Of a stretch of DNA of 64,000 nt, positions 1-11,548 are shown piece after piece. The stretch's first letter is position 1, and every line of letters starts with the position of its first letter. The stretch is from Okapia johnstoni. Taxonomy: Eukaryota; Chordata; Mammalia; Artiodactyla; Giraffidae. The translations under genes and the position numbers were made by a program. The notes under the pieces were generated by a model. That model saw only the letters and a program-made list of their open reading frames with translations. It had not been told where the DNA came from and ran no database searches. Where the stretch lies: NCBI GenBank assembly GCA_024291935.2, contig CM044312.1:933501-997500 (forward strand), given 5' to 3'.

Positions 1-218
1 GCTGCCCGGCTGCCTGCACTGCAGACCCGCAGCCTGGGCTGGGCTTCCCGAGGCCTCCCTCCTACGCTGGTTCAGAACAGCCCACCTTCTCCCCCCTGGT
101 GGAGGGAACCCTGGGGACTGTGTCCACTCCTTGGTGAGGAGGGGGCTGTCGGGACCCTGTTCTGAGAGCAGGGGGGCCCAGGGGCAGGGGAGCCCTGAGG
201 AGCGATGTTCCTGGCGGG

Positions 219-330
219 GTCCCAAACCAGCCTCGCCACCACGGCACTGGGAGACCCCAGACCAGCCTCGCCACCACGGCACCGGGAGACCCCAGACCAG
301 CCTCGCCATCACGGCACCGGGAACCCCAGG
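219..330. repeat. 35-bp minisatellite, three copies
   Basis: CCAGCCTCGCC recurs at 227, 262 and 297, an exact 35-bp period. The copies differ by a few substitutions. It is a short tandem repeat and not coding. Confidence 0.85.
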
Positions 331-879
331 CCTGGGCTGGCTGGGTGCCCTGGGGCCACTCCTGGGTGTTCTAGGCCCCGCGAGGCTGCCCTAGCCGTGA
401 TCCCAGGTGGGGCGGGTCTGTTCCTCTGACTGGTGTCTGGCTGGTCTTCTGACACATCCCAAAGCCCTCCTATGGGCCGGAGGGAGGGTCCTCGTCTCTC
501 CTTAGAGAAGAGTGGGCGGAACCCGCCGGGTCTCAGTGCGGCTCCGTGTGTGGGCCCGTGCCAGGAGGGGAGGTGGCCGGGTGAGGAGCTGGGCACCCAG
601 GGCGCACAGGAGTCAAACCTTGCAGCGCCCTGCCCGCCTTCCACGTGTGGTGGACGTCCATCCACGGCTGTCCTGCCGTCCCCCGCCACAGCGTCCTGCC
701 GCCCAGGGTGTAACTCTGTCCCCAGGAAGGGCGGCCTCCCCTGGCCGGGTCCCCGCTCTACTCTCCCATCTGTGAGCCGGGCTGCTCCGGGGCGCTCGCA
801 GCCGTGGGGTCACACAGGTCTCGTCCTTTGGTGCCGCCACCCCCCGCCCCCCGCCCCAGCATGACACCCTCAGGGTTCA

Positions 880-1250
880 GCCACATTGTAGCCGGGTCAG
901 GCTTTCCTTCCTTGGAAGGCTGAATCACGGTCGGACCACATTTCATTTGTCCGTTTATCCATCCGTCAGTGGACGTTTGGATCGTCTGCCTCATTCTTGT
1001 GAATAACGCTGCCAAGGACATGGGTGCTCACGGTCTCTGAGCCCCTGATCTCAGTTCCCCTGGATAAACGCCTCTGCAGGGCGTTGCTGGGTCACACGGC
1101 AGCTCTGTTTGGAGTTGTCTGAGGACCCTGCACCCCGGTCTCCCCGGTGGCTGCTCCACTTTACACGCCCGCCAAGAGGCACAAGGACTCCTCCTCCACG
1201 CCCCCGCCGACACGTACTTCCTGGTTTCTTTTGTTTTTTAAAAATGACAC
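880..1250 (-). mobile_element. L1 LINE 3' fragment, antisense
   Basis: The + strand reads in the order of the reverse-complemented L1 3' end. It has a TTTATCCATCC-like segment, GTGAATAACGCTGCC, ACATGGGTG, a GTTGCTGGGTCACACGG block (normally ATTGCTGGATCATATGG) and a CACTTTACACGCCCGCC block. Many sites are changed towards G/C compared with ordinary AT-rich L1, so the copy is old or GC-converted. Confidence 0.7.
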
Positions 1251-2096
1251 CTTCCTGGTGGGCGAGCACACAGCCTCTCTCGACCTGCGCTGCGTCTCCT
1301 CGGGGCTGTGACTCAGGCCGCCCCGGCTCAGGGCACCTGGGGGCTCCGCTGAGCGTGAAAGGGCGCGGGGGCTGCAGCTCAGGTGGGACCGCGGGCGTGG
1401 AGGTTTCTCTGAGGCGGGAGCTGGCGTGAGCCAGGCTGCGCCAGGTGCAATCAGGCCCCGGGGAGCACAGCCGGGGAGAGAGACACCAGCAACAGCAGGG
1501 AGACGGGGTGCAGCCCGCCCCGGGCCCCCCACAGCCCCCCACTATGCAGCGCCTCTGTCCTGCCCCAAGGAGACGCGAACACCCACACGGGCTGGCCACC
1601 CGAGGCCGAGTCCTTCCCCGGGGAGCAGTGTGTCCCGACGCCAGTCTGTCTGACCCCGGGGGCTCCTCACCTCCCCGCCCTGCATGGCTCCCTGTGTCAG
1701 GAGAACGCCACCAGCCAGCGCCATCCGAGTGAGAAATTAACGCCTAATGAGGGAGGAATCAGCTGGTGAAGCGCTAAGCCCTTAAGTAGACTTGCATCTG
1801 CAGCAAAGAGCCTTCACAGAGGGGCGGGCCCTGATCTGAGGGCCAGGCCGCGGGGGCCACTGCTCCCGCTCAGGGCAGCCCGCCGGTCCTGCAGGGAGGC
1901 CTGGGACCACGGGAAGGGCCGCCACCCAGGCTGCCGGCCCAGCCAATCAGTGCACTCCAGGGTCACCACCACGAGGACTGGCCACTGGTCACCTCCTCTC
2001 CAGCCAGGAGAGCCCAGCTCCGGGCGTCACTGCAGCTCTGTGCCCGTGGTGGGTGCCTCTTTGTTGAGAAACAGGAGGGAGAGACGGATAAGGAGG

Positions 2097-2232
2097 GTCG
2101 GCCCCTCTAGCTTCATCTCTGGCACCCCGTCCACTGTGCCCTGGGCCCCGAGGAGGGCCGGCGCCTCCAGCTCCATCCCTGGCACCCTGTTGACTGTGCC
2201 CCTTGCCCCTGGGCCCCAAGGAGGGCCGGCCC
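2097..2232. repeat. About 60-68-bp tandem duplication
   Basis: Two diverged units each run from a CTCCAGCTCCATC-like segment through CTGGCACCC and ACTGTGCCC to GGGCCC and AGGAGGGCCGGC. The second unit carries a short CCCTTG insertion. Confidence 0.7.
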
Positions 2233-3684
2233 TAGAGCAGAGGACCCTGCCCTGCCCTGTCCCTTCTGCCCACTGCCCAGCCATCACCCCTCACTTTGGC
2301 TCTTAAGTTTTTTTCCCCACTTCTGGACACCTTGATAAAAGCTGGTGTTCCAGGACGTCCCGGAGCCAGACTGCCACTGGAGCGGCCACGGGGAGGCCGG
2401 CCGGGGCCTGAGGAGGGCGGGGCGGGCCAGTCGTCACTCTTTTTCCCCTTCGCAGTTGTATCACGAGTCTGCCCAGGGCCGGATGACAGTCAGTTCAGAG
2501 CCAGCCTTGCAGTGACTTTATCTGCATCCTGAGCATCTGGGATGTTTAGGGTCACGTGTGTCGAGCAGGATGTAAGGCCCAGGGGTCGCAGCTGGTAAGG
2601 CCACCCCCTGACAGTGCGGAGTCCGTTCCATGCAGACACTGACCCCTGCTCCGTGTGGGCCAGGCGGGGCACCCTGTGCGGCAAGGCCCACGGGGCCCGG
2701 GCTGTGGCATGGCTCTCGCCCGCATCACGAGTCTGCTCCCTGCGTCGGGCAGGCGAGGCCAGGTCTGGGGGTCTGTGGTGTCTGGGCTGCTTTCTTCAAG
2801 GGCTGGAACTGGGTCTCCACCAAGAGCTGAATGTGGCCATGAATTAAAGAGACAGCTGCAGAAGGAAGTTTCCTCTGACCGAAATTCACCCAGAACAGGC
2901 GCTGCCCTGGTCTCTGAGAGGTGGACAGGAGAGTGCAGCAGAGAACATGTAACGTCCACACCCAACCCGAGACCCCCGTCCAGTCCAGTTGTTCTCAAAG
3001 GCTTCCGGGTGCCTGATTTTTTCAGACCCAAGGGGACATCAAAATCAGTCCAGGTGTGACTTGGGCAACTTTGAATGTGCGACGTGAATTCTAAGTACAG
3101 AAATTCTTGAATTATTCCTTCCTTCACTTTCTCCACCAGGACCTCTCTCTGCGAGTCAGGGGAGCCTGGAGGGAAGCAGGAAGCTCAGGGCTGCTGTCTG
3201 GAGCAGAGCCACTGACCAGCCATCAGGGACCAGGTGGGGCGGGCAGCTGCTGCGGCCCGGGGGTCTCGAGCCCCTGCGGGTCCATGGGCAGGCGGCCAGC
3301 AGGAAGCACTGGCATCTGGAGTGGCCCTGGCCTCCTCTCCCTGTCTGACCTGAGGACAGTGACAGTGAGGGGGGCGTCCTGGCGAGGCGGGACTCGGCGG
3401 GCTGATGGAGGGTCTCTGCTCTGAGTCCAGGAGCAAGGCTGCCTGTCCGTGCCCTCTCTTTGAGGGTCTCTGCAGCAGTCTGTTCTTAGAGCAGAGGCGT
3501 CTTTGGGCACCTGTTTCTCTTATTTCTCAAAATATGTTTTGCAAGTTTAGTTTTTTTATATAACATAATATAGAGATGAGGGAGATTCTTTAAAAAAAAA
3601 AAAAAAACACACTTGTTCAGAAAACAATCTAATGAGTGAGTGAAATACCCAGCGTCTGGACGTTCCTCGGTGGACAAAGGCAGG

Positions 3685-3885
3685 CTAAGTCTCTCAGGCG
3701 TGTCTGACTCTTTGTGACCCCATGGACCGTAGCCCGCCAGGCTCCTTCATTGGATTCTCCAGGCAAGAATACTGGAGTGGGTTGCCATTCCCTTCTCCAG
3801 GGGATCTTCCCGACCCAGGGATGGAACCCACATCTCTTACATCTCCTGCATTGACAGGCAGGTTCTTCACCACTAACTAGCGGAC
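3685..3885 (-). mobile_element. Bov-tA SINE
   Basis: The + strand shows the reverse complement of the ruminant tRNA-Glu-derived SINE. It runs from TGTCTGACTCTTTGTGACCCC through TCTCCAGGCAAGAATACTGG and GGGGATCTTCCCGACCCAGG to the tRNA-like end. The tRNA-derived end near 3870 is diverged. Confidence 0.92.
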
Positions 3886-4724
3886 GAATGAAACCAGCTT
3901 AATAAGGTGTGGCCGACACCTGCCCTGAAGCGGGACAGGCCCCAGAACAGGCCAGCACCCGAAGTCGCAGCTTCACGTCTGCCCGTCCCTCTCCCAGTTC
4001 CCAGTTGGCCTGGAGCTTGTGGGGAGCTCAGCCTGCCCCTCGTTGGTGTCAGCGTTCACTGGGGACCCCGAGCACTCCTGCCTGGGGCCAGGGGACAGCG
4101 GGGTCCCTCGTAGCAAGCTGCTTCTGCCCTGGGTGCCCCCCACGGCCCCGGGGCGGGGGAAGCTGGCATCTAGCCGCCCTTGGGGTCTCTTGCCTGCGCT
4201 CCGCTGGCATCTCCCCATTTCCTGCTGGGAGCCCGCGGCCCTCCTGCCTACTGGGGTCCTGCCCCGTCCCCACCCTGGACCGTCTGACGGCCTTGGAGCA
4301 GCATCGCCCACGCAGGCTCCCAGGCCGTCTCAGAGGCTGCCTCCTCCTCCCGGATTATCGACTGGCGGCTCAATCCATTCCGCATTGGCAGGAGAATAAT
4401 GGAGTGGAAAAGCTATTTCTTCTTTCTCTTGAGCGGGTTCTCATCCGTCAGGAGCGATGGTTTCCCTCCCTTCTCCTGGCCCCACCGTGCCTGCTGTGAA
4501 GTGAGGCGTGGCTGGCTGTGCTCACCACGGCCTTGGCTTTCCTGGCCTCCTTGCTGAGGGGGCTGTGTGGTCCTCATGTGACAGCGATGTTGTCACTGTT
4601 CCCGCCTCCCCCACAGACGGGACAGAACCGAGCCTAACCAGAGCCCAGCCAGCCACCGAGGCCAAAATTGTACCTGTCGATAGAAACTACTTTCTGGAAA
4701 TACCACCTTTCCAGGGAATTCCAC

Positions 4725-4726
<2 letters not shown>

Positions 4727-4760
<34 letters not shown>
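4727..4760. repeat. (CA)n microsatellite
   Basis: Uninterrupted CA dinucleotides, followed by an ACATACACATATG tail. No adjacent SINE is seen. Confidence 0.97.
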
Positions 4761-4764
<4 letters not shown>

Positions 4765-7700
4765 ATATGTTTGTGTTTTCCACAAAGAGTAATTTAAAGT
4801 AAAACTTCATATTAAACCTTATTTGCAGCAGCGCAGACCATACCACAGCCTTTCCGTCACAGACCTTAACTTCAGCACAGCCTGTGTTTCCTCCAGGTTT
4901 TCCTGCAGTGCTCGATGTCGTATGGCTGTTTCCTCCCCCCACAACCCGGGCAGGGGTCTTCAGGCAGACAGCGGCATGTCCGGGACAGGCCTCAGCTCGG
5001 GGAGCTGGAGAACAAGCCGCCCGCCAGGCTCCCCTCTTCCCGCCTGGAGGGTTTCGGCCGAGTGGGTCTGTGTGGTCCTCCCCCTCTGCCCGACCCCCGG
5101 ATGTCAGCTCCTCAGGACGTGGCCATCATCCCCTCGCCCAGTAACCACCCACAGACGTGGCGGGCATGGGGCCTGCAGGACAGGACTTTCCAAGAGTTGG
5201 GGTTCACTGGTGATGAGCCCTTGGGTGGGGGCCTAGCTGGCTGGAGCAAGCGCTCGACCACAGTGGATGTGTGAGTGCAGGGGCCCAGTCCCAGCCTCCA
5301 AGGAGCCGATGGTATGAACTGGGGGTGAGCAGAGGTGAACATCCACGTCAGCAGGTGGAAGCAGTGAAGCAGGAGAGGGCGGCCGAGAGGTGGACACTCC
5401 CGATGGCGGGGATGGGTTGGCCAAGGAGGGCAGAGCCACGTCCCCAGGGGTGGCATCCACCTGACTTCTGGTGGAGCAGGGTGAGCTCCGGCGCTGGTCA
5501 TGTCTGCAGGGGCATCTTCTGGGGCTGTGTGCTGACAGCCTGGGGGGACACGGGCAGAGAAACAAACGGCTGTGCAGTGAGCAGTGCTTCACGGTCGTCT
5601 GCAGAAGCGTCCCTAAGCAAAGCGCCTCTGAAGACATGTCTGCAGCGCTTTTATCACGAGGGTCCAGGTAGCATCAGCTCAGTTGAAGGTCGTGGCTGCA
5701 GCTCCCATGGTAGCACCTCAGGGAGCCTGGTGCCCCGAGGGTCCCAAATGTCCGCACTGGCCTGGCTGGGCCTCCACAAGGTTAGGGTCAGCCTCACCCT
5801 GACCGGCCTGTCTCCTCCTGGAAACAGAGAACCACACCGTGGCCAGCACCCCACCCAGGCTGCCTCTGTTTCCAACCCCACCGACCCCTCGGAAGCCGTC
5901 TGGGGCCGTGTCCCCAGCTGGACTTCCTCCCCGATGATCAGGGTGCAAGCCAAGGCCCAGGTCTGCTGAGTGATGGCTGGCCCTCTCCCCAGCTGGGCTG
6001 CAGGGTTAGATTCGCCGGAGCCCCCCTGGTGCTGGAGCAGGGCCCGGAGTCCCTCCAGCACCGCCCTCTTGCTGGGGACACCCAGCCTCTCTTTGTCCCT
6101 CTGGACTCGCCGCTTTGGGGTGTCTGCCCCAGAAATGAGGTGGCCTCGCAGAGCAGGTGCTTCACGGAAGCCGTGCAGGGACCCAGGCTCTGAGGCTCAG
6201 GCCCCGGAAGCCAGACTTGGTCCCAGCACCTCTGACCCTCGAGGGTCAGGCAGCCTCTCAGGCCACGTTCTCCAAGGCAGGTTCAGGCCCCGTGGCTGCC
6301 CAGGCCTAGGCTGTCCACGTCAAGAAGCAGAGGCGTGTGCGGGGTCCTCCCTCACCTGAACCCCCAGCCCTCCTCCCTGCTCCTTTTGGTTCTCTCTCCC
6401 TCCCCCTCCTCCCGCCTCCTTCAGGGGCAGGAAGGTGTTAGAGGGGCGTTTTCCCCACAGGAAGGGGTCCTCTCGTTTGGGGGGGTACAGAGAACAGAGT
6501 CGTTACCATGAGACTCAGCTCCATCCGCCTTGACGGCTGCGCCACTAGGGCTGGGGGGCAGAAAGAGGGCAGGGCCCTCCAGACCCGGCCTCACCTGTTC
6601 CAGCAGCTGCAGCCCCTCTGCGCCTTGGCAGAGACCCTCCCCCGAAAGGAGACGGAAAGCTCGCCCCCACCCGAGGTCTTGGAGAGGGCTCCAGAGGAGG
6701 CGCAGCAATTAACCACTCAGGAGAGCTGTCGGCCCGCGCACGCCCGGGGCCGCTGATGCCTCCCTGCGAAATTATATCTGACATTTAATTTAAATGCACG
6801 GAGCTCTCATTCAGAAGTAAAGCCTGCTGCCGAAGGCAGGCTGCTCCCGGGATGGATTCCTTTCTCTCCACCGCTCTCCTCGCTGACCCGGCCTCACCTT
6901 GTCCGGCGCACACACTGCAGTCAGCAGTCTCTCTACTCTGGATGTGGCCCCGCGCCCCTGGGCTTCCCTTCGCCTGGCAGGATGTCTCCATTTGCAATTT
7001 GTAACCGAGAAAGAAATCAGTACCCGAGATGCCCCTGCGTGTAAACCCCCAGCCATTAGTGGGCGTTTGGGAGGCAGTCCCCCTCGCACCTTCACGGTCA
7101 GAAGGCCGCAGCCGGAGTGACTCAGGAGCAGGAGGACGCTCACTGGGGAGTCGTGTCTGCAGGAAGCTCTGGGCCAGTAACCCCTTCCATGCAGATGCTG
7201 AGGTCCAGGGTGCTCCTGCCCAGCAGGACGAGCCAATCAGAGCCCACGCCTGCCACCAGCAGGCAGAGTCTCTGCAGGTCGGCTCCCGCTCAGTTTGGTG
7301 GTCTCAGGATCCCGGCATCCTGGCCGCTTCTAAGCTGACTGAGGAGCCCATCCCCCGGCACAGTTCCACAGGCCCCTCTTAGCAGGTGGGGGAGTGTGTT
7401 GGCCACGGAGCCTGGGAGGGGACACGCTAGAGGCCAGAGACGTTTATTTGGCTGCTAAGACCTATTTTCAAAAGAACTGGAGACACACCCCAATCATCGC
7501 CGGGGAGGGGACGGGACCCAGGGCTTGCCCCCGCTTCTTCTTGGCCCCTCCCCTCCCCTTGCTGTGCAGGGGTCCCCAGGGCTCGAGGAGACCGTGGTCA
7601 GCAGCTGTGAGGTGCCTGCACCCGGGAGATGGGCTCCCGAGGCAGGCCCAGGATTGCCTGGACAAGAGGCTGGGGGCTGCCTGGCTCACAGTGCAGCCTT

Positions 7701-8219
7701 GGGGACCAGACACGTGGGGAGTCCCCACAGGGATGGCGTGGCCTGAGTGGGGGTGGAGCTCAGCCAGGTTCATCCCAGGAAACCCCCTCCGAGTCCATGC
7801 AGGCCGGGCCGGCCCTCTGGCCGCCGCGTCTCCTCCCCCTGGACCACGTCCTCAGGTGCTTCACACATCAGAACGTGCAGAGAGCAGACGTCAGAATTTC
7901 CTGCAGTTCAAGAGCAGACCAACCTCACATCCTAACTGAGGTGGCTACAGAATCACAGGCCCACTTGTTTTAAATAGAGTGCCTTGTAACATGTTAATAC
8001 TAAATGGGATTCGGGGTGTGTTTGCAGAAGAGCCATTCACTATCCCTGGGGTGGGCCCTATTGCCATAGGCCCCCCCAGGGCCTGGATGCTAAGAATGGG
8101 GTCAGGCAGTGTGAGACACCAGACCGGGGGCCCCAGTCACCTGCATTTTGGTGTATACTCCGATATCTTCCATTTCTCTGAATTCTAAACTTTTTAATTC
8201 AACTCAGTGTCTTGGAACC

Positions 8220-8400
8220 TCTGTGCTGGGGGGGTTCATGAGCCCCCCTGCCAGGGGACGTCCCACCCCACCCTCTGTCACATCGCTCTCTGTCTGCCCC
8301 CTCCGCCTGGACTGTCCGTCTCCCGGTCACTCGTGTGTGCTTGTCCCTCCACAACACTGTCACTAACACGTAGCAGCCGCACAATAAATATGTGTGGAAT
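8220..8400 (+). mobile_element. Probable L2/MIR-type 3' remnant
   Basis: The end of this stretch, ACACGTAGCAGCCGCACAAT then AAATATGTGTGGAATTAA, resembles the diagnostic 3' end of L2 (GCACATAGTAGGTGCTCAAT then AAATATTTGTTGAATGAA). The preceding CT-rich part fits an L2 3' segment. It is heavily diverged. Confidence 0.45.
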
Positions 8401-10164
8401 TAAAGACTCTGAACAAAATAGAAAACAGAAAGTATCCAGACAGTGTCAGATACGAGCTCTCCCTGCGGTCGAGTCGTAGCACAGAAAACAACCTATCGGA
8501 GCCGCTGCCTGACTCGCCAGTCGATGGTCCTCCGGGGACACATGGACACGCAGTGTGGCCGGAGCTCACGGCTCCCGCAGGTGCAGCAAGGCGGGTTAGT
8601 GTCTCCTTAGCATCCTTGCCGGGGCCTTGCTGGAAACTCACTCGGCCCACCAGGAAACAGTCATTTCATCTCAGCGTGAGGTGGGTGAAGGAAGCAGAGC
8701 AGCGTGGACCGTCCCTCCCGATGCCCCGGGGAGTGGGAGGCGCGGGGCTCCATCAGCCTTGGGGCCCCATCAGCCTCTCTGGAGACAGCACCTCCTCAGC
8801 AGAATAGAATGAGGGTGAGACTTTGGTGACTTGCATTTTCGTGTTCCCCAGGCATTCCTACCCACCCCCCACTTGGTGGCCGTGGGCAGCTTGCTGGGCT
8901 GAGACCCTCGCCGTGTTGTGGGCAGCGGGAGGGCTTTATAAGTGCCTGGCACCCAGGAGGGGTGGCTCTGATGGCCGTCTGGTGCCGGCCTGTGGCTGGG
9001 TCCCTGACGGTGACCTGGCAGGTCTGCGTCTCGGGCACCAAGAGAACCTGGTCTCTCAGCACAAATGTCAGATGAGGACATGTGTCAGCTGGAGGCGACC
9101 TGCTTCCAGGAGGAGGGCCCGGGGGGCTCCCCATGGAAGGAAAGCGAGTCTATGCCCATAACGCAGTCAAACTAAAGGGCAATGTGGAAGAAGGGGGGCG
9201 CTGTGGGCCAGCAGAAAGCACATGTAAGGCGTGTCTGAACAGACGCCAAGATAAGTCGATAGAGGAAATCCCAGCTGTGCAAGATGTAGGCGTGCACGCA
9301 GGTGGGCACAGGGATCCAGCTCCAGCCCACTCTAGAGGAGGACGGTGTCGCTGGGAACACTGTGGTCTCTGGCTGGAGTCCGCCATCAGGCACCCCTCCC
9401 CGGCGGGCATCGCCCCAGACCCGTGTGCAGAGATGGGCCATGTGTGAACCAGCTCAGGCCCCGTGTCAGCACCTCTGAGCTGCCCCCTGCCCTCCAGCGA
9501 CACAGAGCTCAGCCCACAGAAGCCGGTGCTGCCTCCAGGGGAGGGCCTGCAGGGAGACTGGAGTGAGCCTCCTCGCTATTCGCTGTCAGACTCGACAGTG
9601 GCCTTGTGGGTCAGCAGGCAGAGGAGAGGCTGTGCCAGCCCCGCGGTGTGCCCAGAGCCCGCTGCGGCGACGGTGGGATGCGGAGGGGCCGTCCCAGCAT
9701 TAAATGTGCCCCGAAGCTTCCAGCCACTGGTGTAGGCCTTTAGCAGGAGCTGGTGTCTCCCCCTCTACAGAGGGAGGAGGGCGGGGTGCAGGACCCCTGG
9801 GGGTGACGTGAGGACCACCCTCCCCGGATGAAGGACTCGGCATGGACCCCTCCCCAGAGGCCTCCAGGGCTTGGGATGCAGGAAGTCAGGACGGGCTAGG
9901 AGGTGGGGCCCGAGTCCACATGCACACACTGTGACCACCCCTGGGCTGTCCCTGCCCCAGGCTGTGACCCCCCACACACCACCCCCCCACCCCACCCCCA
10001 CCTCCCGGCTCTCCCTGGCCCCAGGCTGTGACCCCTGGGGCTGTCCGTGGTAGACATGTGGATTACTGGTTCCTGGCTAGCTGCATGTGACAGACTTATT
10101 CTAATCAATGCAATAAACAATCAATAAATAGATATTTTAAAGAAATTTGGTACCGAGAGGGCTT

Positions 10165-10498
10165 GTTGTTGTTTAGTCACTAAGTTGTGTCCAACTTGTT
10201 GTGACCCGATGGACTGCAGCGCGCCAGGCTGCCCTGTCCGTCACCAGCTCCCAGAGTTTGCTCAAACTCATGTCCATTGAGTCAGTGATGCCATCCAACC
10301 CTCTCATCCTCTACCTGCCTCTTGATCCTGTGGACTGTAGCCCACCAGGCTCCCCTGTCCTTGGGATTCTCCAGGCAAGAATACTGGAGTGGGTTGCCAT
10401 GCCCTCCTCCAGGGGATCTTCCCAACCCCGGGATCAAACCCGGGTCTCCCTCATTGTTAGGCAGGTTCTTTGCCCCTAGTGCCACCTGGGAAGCCCCC
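10165..10498 (-). mobile_element. Chimeric BovB 3' end / Bov-tA element
   Basis: Positions 10165-10320 match the antisense BovB 3' end (TTGTTTAGTCACTAAGTTGTG, CAAACTCATGTCCATTGAG, ATGCCATCCAACC). From about 10325 the sequence switches to the antisense Bov-tA body (TGTGGACTGTAGCCCACCAGG through TCTCCAGGCAAGAATACTGG to GCCACCTGGGAAGCC). The joint at CTGCCTCTTGATCCTGTGG lacks the usual BovB continuation. This is either a nested insertion or a template-switch product. Confidence 0.85.
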
Positions 10499-11499
10499 AG
10501 GAGGGCTTAATATTGCTTAAAAGTGAACGTGCTCACAACAAAGCAAAAGTTTTAAACGGCAGTCCAGAGCAGAGAGGCCCTCTGGGACCTTGGGGAGGAA
10601 AGGCAGAGACAGACCTCTGCAGCCGCCTCCCAGAGGCCCCTGTGAGCAGGCCCGGTGGGCTCGGGGGAGGACGGTGGTGGAGCCTCTCCTCTGGCCGGCG
10701 TGTCCGCCTGAGCCCCGGCCCCGAGCCCCAGCCACCGGGAGCCTCCACGTCTCTGGCCTCAGACGCGGCCGCCCCCGTCAGTGGGGGTGCGTGTGGTCTA
10801 ACGCAGCGTCCTGAGTCACGAGTGGGTCTCTCCAGACTTCGCAGCAGGTGATGCGGGGCCCTCCTGGAGACTGTGGGCAGTCCTTCAGCCAGGACACCGA
10901 CTGTGCCTAAAGACAAGCACTCTAGTCTTGCTGGGGAAACCCTGGCCGCTTCCCATCAGCTCTGACCTGGGACCATGGAACCAGAATGGGAATGCCGACC
11001 CTGGGTGGGGGCCAGGGGCCCTGGAACCTCCCCTCGGGGCTCCTGCTTCACAGGAGCTGATGGCCCAGGGTCCCTGGAGCCAGAGCCTCTCGGGGACAAG
11101 GATCGGGGGCCACAGCATCCTCCGTGGGCAGGGGGCAGGGTGTGCGCGCTGAGTGCAGGAGCTGCGGCCACTGGCTCACGGGCTGGTCCCGTGGGGATCC
11201 CGGCCCAGCTGCAGCTAAGAGAAGCCTTGCCCGGCATCCAGTGAAGGGCAGACAGGCCACAATGAAACCGCGGGCCGTTTCAGAGTGTGCCAAGGCTGCA
11301 CGAGGCACCTGTGCAGTTGCCCTGTAGCGAGAGTTGTTCGCGCACATCTAGACTCAGGCCCCGGCCGCGTGTGTCCATCCACGTGCCTGTGGGCATCCGC
11401 TGGGCTCCCCCTCTCGAGAACACGAGTCCCCCGGGGGCTCTGGCACCTCTGGAAAGGGCAGCCAAATCTGGAGCAAATTTATTCTCCCCTTTAGAAATG

Positions 11500-11548
<49 letters not shown>

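Larger units (their letters stand above)
1..3684. other. GC-rich noncoding region
   Basis: Apart from the L1 fragment and two tandem repeats listed separately, I see no gene. A poly-A run of about 16 lies at 3592-3607, in an AT-rich patch at 3520-3660. Open frames are composition shadows. Confidence 0.5.
3886..10164. other. GC-rich noncoding region
   Basis: No gene is recognised in about 6.3 kb. It holds a (CA)n tract and a probable L2 remnant, listed separately. The remainder is unique-looking, GC-rich sequence in which every open frame looks compositional. A short CT/CCC-rich duplicated patch (TGTGACCCC...GGGCTGTCC) lies at 9930-10045. Confidence 0.45.

Noticed and set aside
10201..10479. 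Open frame containing LDPVDCSPPGSPVLGILQARILEW
   Set aside because: This is the familiar translation of antisense Bov-tA/BovB sequence, not a gene. Equivalent peptides recur at 33535, 36943, 55043 and 62521.
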